Positions 1-7,538 of a stretch of 64,000 bases of DNA are shown here, piece by piece (position 1 is the stretch's first letter; each line of letters starts with the position of its first letter). Location: positions 3,592,501-3,656,500 of the forward strand of contig NZ_CP108356.1 in the NCBI RefSeq assembly GCF_036237315.1, in the 5' to 3' direction. The DNA is from Streptomyces sp. NBC_01351 (GTDB lineage Bacteria; Actinomycetota; Actinomycetes; Streptomycetales; Streptomycetaceae). The notes under the pieces were generated by a model, which made no database searches, was not told the DNA's origin, and was given only the letters and a program-made list of their open reading frames with translations. A program made the position numbers and the translations under genes.

Positions 1-3
1 CAC

Positions 4-453
4 ATGCCCCGCTCCCGCTCCCGCCCCTGCTCCCACCCCCGCCTCCTCCACCTGGACCGCACCCTCGACGAGCTCGACACCCCTCCCTGGCCACCCGCAC
101 CCCCGGACGCGACGGCCCTCGTCACCAAGGTCCACGCCCTGCGCCGCCGCCCGCTGTCCACCCTCACGCCGGCAGACCTCCGCACCCTGCTCGCCCAGGA
201 CGTGGCGCTCCCCTACGTCCTTCCGCTCGCGGTGGCGTTGCTGCTCGACGACCCGCTGCTCGACGCGTACTTCTACGAGGGCGACCTGCTGCTCGCCGCC
301 CTGGACCGGCCGACCTCGGCGTGGACCCCGTTCCCCGACCTCGCCGCCGACCTGTCGGCCACGCTCGCCACCCTCCCCCGGGACGCCCTGGCCGAGCTCC
401 CCCCGGGCTCCGCCGCCACGATCGACCGCTTCACGACACGGCACTCCGCGTAG
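4..453 (+). CDS. CdiI-type contact-dependent inhibition immunity protein
   Basis: A 149-aa protein resembling the CdiI family of contact-dependent growth inhibition immunity proteins. Members bind and neutralise a cognate toxin domain in the cytoplasm. The match rests on the ordered signature visible here: an N-terminal 'TLDELD' with a W-P-P stretch, then 'LRRRPLSTLTPADLR' around residues 46-60, 'ALPYVLPLAVALL' and 'DPLLDAYFYEGDLL' around residues 80-97. No signal peptide is seen. The ATG is three bases from the window edge, so a start further upstream and a neighbouring toxin gene cannot be excluded. No toxin is visible downstream, so it looks like an orphan immunity gene from here. Family assignment is from recalled motif layout. 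Confidence 0.7.
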   Translation: MPRSRSRPCSHPRLLHLDRTLDELDTPPWPPAPPDATALVTKVHALRRRPLSTLTPADLRTLLAQDVALPYVLPLAVALLLDDPLLDAYFYEGDLLLAALDRPTSAWTPFPDLAADLSATLATLPRDALAELPPGSAATIDRFTTRHSA

Positions 454-619
454 CCGGCGGCAGCCGGCCCCCTCCACACGGCGGCGCGGCAGCGCTCCCT
501 GCCGCGAGGCGACCTGCTCCGAATGGCTGCTCCGAAGTGCCCGGCCGGCCCGACCTGCCTAGCGTCGTACTGCCGTGCCGCACAGGCCGCGGCGCACCGA
601 GTCCTCGAGAGGAACTCCC

Positions 620-922
620 ATGGCAATCGTGATGACCTTCGTGTGGCCCGAGATCACGCCAGAGGTGTACGACGCGGCGCGCACCCGGGTGGGCTGGGAG
701 GAGAACTCTCCGGACGGATTCGTGATGCACATGGGCTGGTTCGACGGCGACGGCTTCCACGTGGCCGACGTCTGGGAGACGGAGGATCACTTCACGCGGT
801 TCATCGCCGACAGGGTCGCACCCGTGGTCAAGGGGGAACTGGGCATCACGACCGAGCCCCAGGTGACGTTCGCCCCCCTCTACCGGCGCTTCATCGCCCC
901 GGATGCCAGCGGCGCCGCCTGA
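620..922 (+). CDS. small dimeric alpha-beta barrel-like protein
   Basis: A 100-aa protein. The ATG at 620 is preferred over the in-frame ATG at 575 because GAGAGGAA lies about 8 bases before it. The sequence (MAIVMTFVWPEITPEVYDAAR, then 'GFVMHMGWFDGDGFHVADVWE') has the look of the ferredoxin-like antibiotic-monooxygenase/EthD superfamily of small proteins. No catalytic residues can be assigned. It is monocistronic, with about 100 bases before the next gene. Function unknown; the fold is inferred from the pattern of strands and a central helix. Confidence 0.7.
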   Translation: MAIVMTFVWPEITPEVYDAARTRVGWEENSPDGFVMHMGWFDGDGFHVADVWETEDHFTRFIADRVAPVVKGELGITTEPQVTFAPLYRRFIAPDASGAA

Positions 923-1030
923 CTCCTGATGCCTGACCCGTGGACAGCCGACGCAGCGACCCGCACCCCTGATCTACGATCAGGCCGCCTCGCCGCAACC
1001 GGGGCAAACGGCACAGCCACAAGGAAATCC

Positions 1031-1465
1031 GTGTCTCGCATCATCGGCTACGCGTCCAGTGTCTTCGATCTCTTCCACGTCGGGCACCTCAACCTGCTCC
1101 GGCAGGCCCGGTCCCACTGCGACCACCTCGTCGCCGGAGTGCTCCTCGACGAGGTCGCCACGCACAAGGGGGGCCCTCCCGTCGTTCCGTTCCACGAGCG
1201 GCTGGAGATAGTGCGGGCGATCCGGTACGTCGACGAGGCCGTCGCCGATGCCACCCTCGAAAAGCTGGACGCGTGGCAGCGGGTCGGCTTCCACCGCCTG
1301 TTCAAGGGCGACGACTGGCGCGGCACCGAGCGCGGCGCCCAATGGGAGCGCGACTTCGCCGCCGTGGGCGTGGAGGTGGTCTACCTGCCGTACACCACGC
1401 ACGTCTCCAGCACCACGCTCCGCCGCGAGATCCAACAACTGGTGGAGGCGGGCGGCCGGCGCTGA
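1031..1465 (+). CDS. cytidylyltransferase-like nucleotidyltransferase (TagD type)
   Basis: A 144-aa nucleotidyltransferase of the glycerol-3-phosphate cytidylyltransferase/TagD type. These enzymes transfer CMP or AMP from a nucleotide triphosphate to a phosphorylated alcohol. The GTG at 1031 is chosen because AAGGAAA precedes it and the fold begins at once with 'RIIGYASSVFDLFHVGHLN'. This contains the HxGH nucleotide-binding motif (HVGH, residues 18-21). The C-terminal 'STTLRR' corresponds to the family's second phosphate-binding signature. Length matches TagD-like enzymes (about 130-150 aa). No teichoic acid genes flank it, so the substrate is unknown. Confidence 0.83.
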   Translation: MSRIIGYASSVFDLFHVGHLNLLRQARSHCDHLVAGVLLDEVATHKGGPPVVPFHERLEIVRAIRYVDEAVADATLEKLDAWQRVGFHRLFKGDDWRGTERGAQWERDFAAVGVEVVYLPYTTHVSSTTLRREIQQLVEAGGRR

Positions 1466-1654
1466 AGGTCGTCCCGAATCCGCCCCGATAGCCCGGTGGC
1501 CGGGTCCGTCGGTGCCGGAGCGCTCATGTACGGCCCACTCTCCGGCGTCGGCCGGATCAGTGGACGCTCCGTAGGTCGTGTTGCTCGCCAATCGGCTTTT
1601 GATCACCGCACACTGAAGTCCTTCAACGCAGCCCGTCGATGAAGGGAAGCCCAG

Positions 1655-2053
1655 ATGGCAAGCCAGCCCATTCTGTTGTTTGACGGAGACTGCGGTTTTT
1701 GTGGCAGAACAATCGAGTTTGCTCGGCGCACCATTCAGCCGCGTGTGCGATTCGTCCCCTGGCAGTACGCCGACCTCGCCGCCCTGAATGTCACCGAAGA
1801 CAGAGCCGACCGCGAGGTCCTTTGGATCAGCCCGGTCGGCGGCAAGGTCTACGGGGGACCGCGCGCCCTGTCCGCCGTGCTGATGTGCGGACGAAGGCGC
1901 TGGTGGCTGCTCGGGGTGGTTCTTCGGCTGCCGCCCGTCAACTGGATGGCACGTGGCATCTACCGGGTTGTTGCGAAAAACCGCCATCGCCTACCAGGCG
2001 GCACAGCCACCTGCTCTCTCCCTTCCCCTATGCGAGGGAACCCGGACCGTTAA
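1655..2053 (+). CDS. DCC-family thiol-disulfide oxidoreductase (DUF393)
   Basis: A 132-aa DUF393/DCC protein. The family is named for the N-terminal DxxCxxC motif, seen here as 'DGDCGFC' at residues 10-16, and is predicted to be thioredoxin-like and redox active. A GAAGGGAAG ribosome site precedes the ATG. DCC proteins often sit beside HTTM membrane proteins; here the HTTM gene is convergent, its stop only 4 bases past this stop. The first 150 bases are less GC-rich than the neighbours, in keeping with an accessory origin. A role in maturing a secreted peptide or partner of the HTTM/DUF5819 pair is inference only. Confidence 0.85.
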   Translation: MASQPILLFDGDCGFCGRTIEFARRTIQPRVRFVPWQYADLAALNVTEDRADREVLWISPVGGKVYGGPRALSAVLMCGRRRWWLLGVVLRLPPVNWMARGIYRVVAKNRHRLPGGTATCSLPSPMRGNPDR

Positions 2054-2057
2054 CCCC

Positions 2058-3185
2058 CTACTTCGGTGAGGGCTGCGGCGGTACCGCAGCGGGTACTCTC
2101 CCCACCGGGGCTTCCGCTCCCGTACCACCTGTGCGCTGGAAGGTGCGCCGCCACAGCCGTCCCAGGGCCCGGTAAAAGCGGTCCGGCAGGAATGCGGCAT
2201 CGGCGACGATCATCGCGCCGGAGAAGAGTGGAAGTCCCATGAGCACCGCGATATTCACATGCATGCCCAGCAGCAGAACCAGGACAGGGTATTTGAGCCT
2301 GCTGAACAGGACGAACGGAAAGGCGACCTGCACCAGCACCGTCAGATAGCCGACGACGGCAATGAGCACGTGATGGCCGGCGATCACCTGGGACAGCTCG
2401 GGCCAGGGCCGGAACAGGTCGATGTTCAGGACGTAGTGGAGGGCGGTGCCGTCGCCCCACTTGGAGCCCTGGATCTTGTACAGGCCCGCGCATCCGTAGA
2501 GGAAGCAGACCTGGGCGGCGATGACGAACATGCCGCAGTTGTGCAGCACGGTGGTCAAGATGGTGCGGGCGTCGCCGAGATGGTGCCGGAGATCGCCGCC
2601 CCGCGGGCCTGCGGTCTTGCCCGCCGACGCCTGGAGCCGGACCCTGCGGGCGTCGAGGGACCAGCGTCGGCCGCACGCGGTGAAGACGAGGTAGACAGCC
2701 ATGAGGACCATGAGGTTGTCCCCGCCGTCCGCCATGTAGATCGCCTTGGCGTGGAACGACACCACCACGATCGCGAACAGCACGGACATCGCGCGTGTCC
2801 GCCAGCCCAGCAAGAACAGCGCACACGTGACGAGAGCCATCGCGTAGCAGACCTCGAAATACACCAGGCTGTCGGACAGCATGAGGACACTGGCCCACTC
2901 GCTCTGGTCGAACATCTGTCTGGCCAGCTCGGGCGTCCACGGTGAACCGGGGCCCCACATCTCGTCGCGGTGTGGAAACTCTCGGAGCAGGAAAGCGAGA
3001 TAGAGCAGACCGTATCCAATGCGCAGCACCGCCGCCGCGTACAGGGAGACCGGCCGCTCGGTCAGGAAGACGAGGAACGCATGGACCCGGTCGAACACAC
3101 GCTGAGGCATGGGTACGGCCGCCCGCTCGGTGATGCTTCGGGACGCTGAGGGCGCCGCGACCGCTGCCTGCTCAGTCCGTTCCAT
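2058..3185 (-). CDS. HTTM-domain membrane protein (SdpB/VKGC-like)
   Basis: A 375-aa polytopic membrane protein of the HTTM group (vitamin-K-dependent carboxylase-like membrane domain), which includes SdpB of the Bacillus killing-factor system. Signatures seen are 'VLRIGYGLLYL' in the first helix, 'YMADGGDNLMVLMA' with the GGDN motif near residues 151-164, and 'GLYKIQGSKWGDGTALHY' near residue 230. About six hydrophobic helices are visible. Its start overlaps the end of the upstream DUF5819 gene by 14 bases, so the two are probably translationally coupled. The gene converges with the DCC gene. Function within the cell is unknown; processing or export of a peptide is one possibility. Confidence 0.85.
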   Translation of the reverse strand: MERTEQAAVAAPSASRSITERAAVPMPQRVFDRVHAFLVFLTERPVSLYAAAVLRIGYGLLYLAFLLREFPHRDEMWGPGSPWTPELARQMFDQSEWASVLMLSDSLVYFEVCYAMALVTCALFLLGWRTRAMSVLFAIVVVSFHAKAIYMADGGDNLMVLMAVYLVFTACGRRWSLDARRVRLQASAGKTAGPRGGDLRHHLGDARTILTTVLHNCGMFVIAAQVCFLYGCAGLYKIQGSKWGDGTALHYVLNIDLFRPWPELSQVIAGHHVLIAVVGYLTVLVQVAFPFVLFSRLKYPVLVLLLGMHVNIAVLMGLPLFSGAMIVADAAFLPDRFYRALGRLWRRTFQRTGGTGAEAPVGRVPAAVPPQPSPK

Positions 3186-3906
3186 GCGAGGCCACCTTCC
3201 ACCAGGGCAGATACCGGGTTTCGGCCCGCGCCGGCGCTGCGGCGGCCGGGCGGCGTTCGCCTGCTGCGGGGCGGGGCGGGGCGATGGGCAGCGTGATCAC
3301 CCGCAGCTGGATCGAGTCGAAGGTGCCCCCACGTTGGGCGGCGACGCGGTCCGCTGCGACGTTGCGCAGGTACTTCTGGAGCATCAGAGCCCGCTCCGAG
3401 CGCGACTGGTCGTCGCCGCCGTGCGTTTTGAGGTAGGCACTCCAAGCCTGGCGCAGCATGTTCTGTGCCGTATGGCTCGGAAAGACGCTGTGCTTGACGG
3501 CGGAATCATCCATGGCGCTCAGATCGATCCAGCCGCTCACCTGCGTGGTGCCGTTCGGCGCCGTCTGCCTGGTCCTCGCCGAGATCTGCCAATTGAACGA
3601 CTGCGGATTCGGTGCGAAGAGACGCCAGTTCTGCTCGAACAAGGGCCGGACCCACGCGTTGATCTGCTGGTTGTACGCCTGCGAGATGGAGCTCGGGGGC
3701 GCCACGAACAGAAACACCAGGAGCACATGGATCACAGTCACTGCCAGACACAGGGCCACCGCGGCTCCCGTTCCCGCGGTCAGCAGGCGGGGTGGCCCTG
3801 AAATCCCACGGGCGCTACCCGGTCCCCCGCCACTGTCCTGCGCTGCCGGCTCAGCGCCGGTCCGCTGCGGATACTTCACATTTGTCGACTCAGCACCGCT
3901 CAGCAC
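3172..3906 (-). CDS. DUF5819 membrane-anchored protein
   Basis: A 244-aa protein with a charged, Gly-rich N-terminus, one strong transmembrane helix around residues 49-71 and an extracytoplasmic domain. It carries the DUF5819 hallmark 'FEQNWRLFAPNPQSFNW' near residues 93-109, which recalls the 'PQ.W.FF...P' stretch of SdpA-like proteins. It is first in a two-gene unit with the HTTM gene, overlapping it by 14 bases. This pairing is common in actinomycetes but its role is unknown to me. The 111-base gap to the DUF3494 gene upstream on the same strand suggests possible co-transcription, not proven. Confidence 0.82.
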   Translation of the reverse strand: MLSGAESTNVKYPQRTGAEPAAQDSGGGPGSARGISGPPRLLTAGTGAAVALCLAVTVIHVLLVFLFVAPPSSISQAYNQQINAWVRPLFEQNWRLFAPNPQSFNWQISARTRQTAPNGTTQVSGWIDLSAMDDSAVKHSVFPSHTAQNMLRQAWSAYLKTHGGDDQSRSERALMLQKYLRNVAADRVAAQRGGTFDSIQLRVITLPIAPPRPAAGERRPAAAAPARAETRYLPWWKVASHGTD

Positions 3907-4017
3907 GGCCCCACCCGGTCCTTCCCCATCCTGACGACTCGCACCTGCTGGTCCTGCTTCCGCGGGCGGCGCGCGACGGAATTGATGATGATCCGCCGCG
4001 CGCCACCCCTCTTACCT

Positions 4018-5457
4018 TCAGCGCGGGCACACCTCGTGCACGTTGTGCTTGCCCGGCTTGTCGTGGTGACCCGGCCACCACGGCTTGTCGTGGTGACCCG
4101 GCTTCCCCGGCTTGTCGTGGTGACCCGGCTTCCCCGGCTTCCCCGGCTTCCCCGGGTAGTCGCAGTCGTCGTGCCCGCCGGTCGTCGTGGTGGATGCAGG
4201 CTCACCGGTCGTCGTGGTGGACGCGGGCTCACCGGTCGTCGTCGAAGACGCAGGCTCACCCGTCGTCGTCGAAGACGCAGGCTCACCCGTCGTCGTCGAA
4301 GACGCAGGCTCACCCGTCGTCGTCGAAGACGCAGGCTCACCCGTCGTCGTCGAAGACGCAGGCTCACCCGTCGTCGTCGAAGACGCAGGCTCACCCGTCG
4401 TCGTCGAAGACGCAGGCTCACCCGTCGTCGTCGAAGACGCAGGCTCACCCGTCGTCGTCGAAGACGCAGGCTCACCCGTCGTCGTCGAAGACGCAGGCTC
4501 ACCCGTCGTCGTCGAAGACGCAGGCTCACCCGTCGTCGTCGAAGACGCAGGCTCACCCGTCGTCGTCGAAGACGCAGGCTCACCCGTCGTCGTCGAAGAC
4601 GCAGGCTCACCCGTCGTCGTCGAAGACGCAGGCTCACCCGTCGTCGTCGAAGACGCAGGCTCACCCGTCGTCGTCGTCGAGGACGCGGGCTCACCCGTCG
4701 TCGTCGTGCTGGTGGTGGTGCTTTCGCACTCCGGCCTGGTGATCACGTTGTTGTTCAGGGTCACGGCCGCGGTGCGGGCCAGCACCCGGCCCTCGACGGT
4801 CGCCCCACTATTGACAGTGATCGCGGTGAGCGCCATGAGGGTGCCCACGAAGGAGGAGCCGGATCCGAGCGTCGCCGATTCGTCGGTCACCCAGAACACG
4901 TTGCACGCCTGGGCACTGTTTTGAAGGACAATGCTGCTCCCGGAGGCCGTTGTCAGGCCCGCAGGAACCTTGAACACCCAGACGGCATCGGGGTTGCCCT
5001 CGGCATCCAGGGTCCAGACACCGTTGACCAGGAGACCGGACTCGACGGCGTAGGTGCCCGGAAACAGCCTGGGAGTCACGGGCTGCGCGTCAAGGTCGTA
5101 TTCCGTGGGTTGGCCGAAGGCGTCGCCGTACGCCGTGCCGAGGGCGGCCTTCGCTCCTGCTGCCGCCTCGCCCGTGTAGATCGTCCCGTCCACCACCGTC
5201 CCGGGCGGGAATCCGGTAACGGCCGTACCCGGAGATACACCGACGTCTCCGGTGACCACGGAATCACCTGCGTTGGTGACCGTCGAACCGGCCAGTACCG
5301 CGAAGCTTTCCGCCGTACCCAGCTCTACGGCTGTTGCTGCATTTGCTCGTGTAGGCGTCACTGCCAAAACGGCAACGGCGACCAGCAGGGTGAGTACCCC
5401 CGCGATCCAGGCCGTCATTGCGCGCCGTTGCGGCGCATCGGGATTGTTCAGGGTCAT
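4018..5457 (-). CDS. secreted DUF3494 (ice-binding-like) protein with TGEPASSTT repeats
   Basis: A 479-aa secreted protein. Residues 1-40 form a signal peptide with an A-N-A cleavage region. Residues ~42-245 match the DUF3494 ice-binding/antifreeze fold: 'AESFAVLAGSTVTNAG', 'TGDVGVSPG', 'LFPGTY', 'VFKVPAGLTTASGSSIVLQN', and 'AITVNSGATVEGRVLARTAAVTLNNN'. Then follow about 19 copies of a nine-residue T/S/P/E-rich unit (TGEPASSTT) forming a long extended stalk, and a C-terminal tail of PGK and HHDK units rich in His, Lys and Gly. No LPxTG anchor is seen. The ribosome site lies in a small hairpin. DUF3494 proteins bind ice or act as adhesins; which applies here is not known. Confidence 0.88.
   Translation of the reverse strand: MTLNNPDAPQRRAMTAWIAGVLTLLVAVAVLAVTPTRANAATAVELGTAESFAVLAGSTVTNAGDSVVTGDVGVSPGTAVTGFPPGTVVDGTIYTGEAAAGAKAALGTAYGDAFGQPTEYDLDAQPVTPRLFPGTYAVESGLLVNGVWTLDAEGNPDAVWVFKVPAGLTTASGSSIVLQNSAQACNVFWVTDESATLGSGSSFVGTLMALTAITVNSGATVEGRVLARTAAVTLNNNVITRPECESTTTSTTTTGEPASSTTTTGEPASSTTTGEPASSTTTGEPASSTTTGEPASSTTTGEPASSTTTGEPASSTTTGEPASSTTTGEPASSTTTGEPASSTTTGEPASSTTTGEPASSTTTGEPASSTTTGEPASSTTTGEPASSTTTGEPASSTTTGEPASSTTTGEPASTTTTGEPASTTTTGGHDDCDYPGKPGKPGKPGHHDKPGKPGHHDKPWWPGHHDKPGKHNVHEVCPR
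4190..4706. repeat. 27-bp coding minisatellite, about 19 copies
   Basis: A tandem array inside the DUF3494 gene. Sixteen consecutive copies spaced exactly 27 bp begin at 4244 and the last starts at 4649; two diverged copies lie on the left (4190, 4217) and one on the right (4679). The unit encodes TGEPASSTT on the minus strand. Because 27 is a multiple of three and the unit has a stop in only one frame, five of six frames stay open and create long artefactual ORFs. There are no spacers, so it is not CRISPR. Copy number is likely to vary between strains. Confidence 0.97.
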
Positions 5458-5460
5458 CGA

Positions 5461-5474
5461 GGAGCCAACTCCTG
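5461..5474 (-). promoter_or_regulatory. hairpin sequestering the ribosome site of the DUF3494 gene
   Basis: Just before the ATG at 5457 the minus strand reads AGGAG-TTGG-CTCCT. The Shine-Dalgarno AGGAG is therefore one arm of a 5-bp stem with a 4-base loop. If it forms in RNA it would mask the ribosome site and lower translation until opened. The structure is seen directly; a regulatory effect is inference. Confidence 0.45.
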
Positions 5475-5918
5475 TGGGGGTGGTGGCGTCCGGCGTTCCT
5501 CGTCTAACGGAATCGCCTCTTCTGTGGACGGCATATTACGCAGGCACCTGACCCCCGTGACGATTCACTCGGGCGATGTCGCCGGAATCAATCAATATGC
5601 AGCAAGGAATATATGATAAATACTGAGCCGATCGACTATCTCCGTCCATGTGGCGATCCACCGTCGATTCAGTCAATCCCTCCTGTCACGTTGATCGTCG
5701 GCCACTACCCATCAGCGAAGTCGGCAAGTCGCCCGCGTCAGTGATTTTCCTCAACCGGAAGGAGATTTCCGCAGAATTGGACACGCGTACAGCGAATGTC
5801 CCCTGGATGGTGCAGCCCGGAGAAACACCTGCCGGGCCGGATGCGGATTCCGGAATCGGTGTCATACATGGCCAGGGGCCTCGCTGCCTGCTGTGCCTGT
5901 ACTACTGGAGATGACCTT
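5475..5918. other. gene-free stretch upstream of the DUF3494 gene
   Basis: About 440 bases without a convincing gene. It includes the upstream region of the DUF3494 gene and an unusually AT-rich patch (about 5580-5620, with ATATATGATAAATACTG) that could hold its promoter. The small ORFs here have no recognisable product and poor codon structure. The right part, before the transposase remnant at 5919, may be eroded flanking DNA of the insertion. Confidence 0.6.
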
Positions 5919-6392
5919 ATGGGGCATTCCTCGTGTACGGGTGGGGTGTTGCGGGCTGAGTCGTTGTCGGTGGAGACGTTCACCGGCTTGCGGATGGGCC
6001 GGTTCGAGAAGTTGGTGAAGGTGGTACGGGAACAGGGCGGTAACGGTCCCGGTGGCGGCCGTCCGTGGTGCCTGCCGTTGCCGGACAGGGTCCTTTGATC
6101 CCGGTCCGCGACCGAACGGTCGCCGCGTCCTCCCGCAATTACCGGTTCTCGGCGAACGTGCAGGCCATCATCGAAGCGGACAGCCGCCTGGTCGTCGCGA
6201 GCGCCTGGCCGGCACCAGGCAACAAGGCCGATGTCCACGTCTGCCGGGACGCATCGGACCGGCCGGCCGCAGCGGCCGGGACGACCGTCATCGCGGACGG
6301 CGCTTATCTGGGCACCGGACTGATCGTCCCGCACCGCAGACGAGCCAGACGCCCACTCCTGCGCGGGGAGGAGGAGGACAACGCCGCAGCAA
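5919..6392 (+). pseudogene. IS5-type transposase remnant, internally deleted and truncated
   Basis: Two pieces of an IS5-type DDE transposase. The N-terminal piece (5919-6098) reads 'LSVETFTGLRMGRFEKLV' and 'GRPWCLPLPDRVL', then hits a TGA. The C-terminal piece (about 6098-6392) is in another frame: 'DRTVAASSRNYRFSANVQ', 'IIEADSRLVVASAWPAPG', 'TTVIADGAYLGTGLIVPH', 'LLRGEEEDNA'. The central part, including one catalytic Asp region, is missing and the end is cut just before the stop of the neighbouring HTH gene (6396). No terminal inverted repeats were found. It marks past insertion and rearrangement next to the DUF3494 gene. Confidence 0.83.
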
Positions 6393-6395
6393 CCT

Positions 6396-7340
6396 TTAGG
6401 CGGCCACGGGCGGGCAGTCGCGACAGCGGCCGGGTTCGGGGGCGCGGAAGGCGCGATCGCAGCCGTCGCAGTTCTGGAGCGGGTCCGGGCGGCGGACCGG
6501 CCGGGCGAGGGGCGCCGACGGCATCCGGGGCGGGAGCCCCGTCTTGAGCCGGTGCGCGATGAGGCCCGCCGGGCGGCGGAGATCGGCGGGCAGGTCGCTG
6601 GCCAGGACATGGCGTACGGCCTCGGGATCCGCCCCACGGTCCAGCCACGCCGACACCCCGGGCGCGAGTTGCTTCACCGCCGCCTCCGCGAGCAACAGCC
6701 GGGGGTCGTCGGCCCGCAGCCGCGCGAGCAGGTCCTCGGCCTCTTTCCGTACCCGGGTGGTGGGGCGGTCGGCTGCGAGTGCGGGTACGGATGCGGCCTC
6801 CACCACGGGCCCGGGCTCCGGCTCCGGCTCCGGCTCCGGGATGCGTACCGGGACCGGCGCGGATGGGGGCTCGGAGAGCGGCGCCGATACCGGGACCGGC
6901 ACTGGGACCGGCTCCGGCACGGCCACCGGCCCCGCAACACGTTCCTCCACCTGCGGCGGAGCCACTGGCGGCACCCCGCGCGGGCGGTTGTAGGACACCG
7001 TGCGGGTGACCACCTGCCCGCCGGCCAGCCGTACGCGGCTGCGCTCCAGGTACCCGTACGCCTCCAGCTCCCGCAGGGCGGAGGCGATCCGTACCTCCCC
7101 CTCCGGGAACCGGTCGGTGAGCCGCTTGATGCCGACCTTCGCACCGGCCGGAAGCGACTGGATGTAGAGCGCCAGCCCCCTCGCGGTCAGCGACAACTCA
7201 CGGTGCTGGGCGAGGTGGTTGCCGATGACGGTGTAGTGATCGGCGTGCCGGACGTTGACGTGGACGACACCTGATTGGGCGGTCCCGGCGCGAACACGGG
7301 ACGAGGCGCGGGAGCCCGCGCTAAGCTGCTGAAGAGCCAT
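6396..7340 (-). CDS. helix-turn-helix protein with Pro-rich linker and CxxC pairs
   Basis: A 314-aa probable DNA-binding protein. Residues ~25-120 form a winged-helix-like domain ('FTVIG..LAQHRELSLTARGLALYIQSL' style, then 'VRIASALRELEAYGYLERSRVRL'). A long proline/valine/glutamate linker follows (about 120-180). A helical region comes next, ending in a short cysteine cluster of C-x2-C then C-x2-C spacing near the C-terminus (NCDGCDRAFRAPEPGRCRDC), which could bind zinc. Similar proteins are common in Streptomyces, annotated only as HTH-domain proteins. Its leader (7341-7426) is highly structured and shared with the LAGLIDADG gene at 52586. The gene ends 4 bases from the transposase remnant. 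Confidence 0.8.
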   Translation of the reverse strand: MALQQLSAGSRASSRVRAGTAQSGVVHVNVRHADHYTVIGNHLAQHRELSLTARGLALYIQSLPAGAKVGIKRLTDRFPEGEVRIASALRELEAYGYLERSRVRLAGGQVVTRTVSYNRPRGVPPVAPPQVEERVAGPVAVPEPVPVPVPVSAPLSEPPSAPVPVRIPEPEPEPEPGPVVEAASVPALAADRPTTRVRKEAEDLLARLRADDPRLLLAEAAVKQLAPGVSAWLDRGADPEAVRHVLASDLPADLRRPAGLIAHRLKTGLPPRMPSAPLARPVRRPDPLQNCDGCDRAFRAPEPGRCRDCPPVAA

Positions 7341-7426
7341 TGGGAAGCCTGCTTACTTCCTAGTTGGTCAGGCCCTCGCCCGGGATGCCAGTCCCGCCGG
7401 GGGCCGTCTCATGTCTGCTGTTGTGG
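7341..7426 (-). promoter_or_regulatory. two-hairpin 5' leader, copy A
   Basis: On the minus strand: CCACAACA (7426-7419), then hairpin 1 (7405-7371) with outer stem GGCCCCCG/CGAGGGCC, inner stem CGGGA/TCCCG and loop CTGGCA. Then comes CTGACCAACTAGGAAG, with hairpin 2 (7360-7343: GGAAG, 8-base loop containing AGG, CTTCC) two bases before the ATG. The same blocks in the same order precede the unrelated gene at 52586. The hairpins and conservation are seen directly; a role in controlling transcription or translation is inference. I do not recognise it as a named RNA family. Confidence 0.7.
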
Positions 7427-7538
7427 GGCGAGCATATGCCCGGCAACCGGTCTGAAATCCAGCCCAGTTGGCACAGTTCACCCGTGTGAGTTACGGGGAG
7501 CCGGAGGGGTGGGGTTGGTTGGATTTAGCCCCGGAATT

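Noticed and set aside
4190..4706. Regularly spaced repeat resembling a CRISPR array
   Set aside because: Units are directly adjacent with no unique spacers and lie in a coding region; no cas genes are present.
3900..5616. Several long open frames (Arg-rich, Val/Glu/Asp-rich, Ser/Lys/His-rich) over the minisatellite
   Set aside because: They exist only because the 27-bp unit is in frame and lacks stops in five frames; the DUF3494 frame alone has a signal peptide and a known domain.
5648..5914. 88-aa frame upstream of the transposase remnant
   Set aside because: No ribosome site, no recognisable domain, atypical codon use; treated as non-coding.
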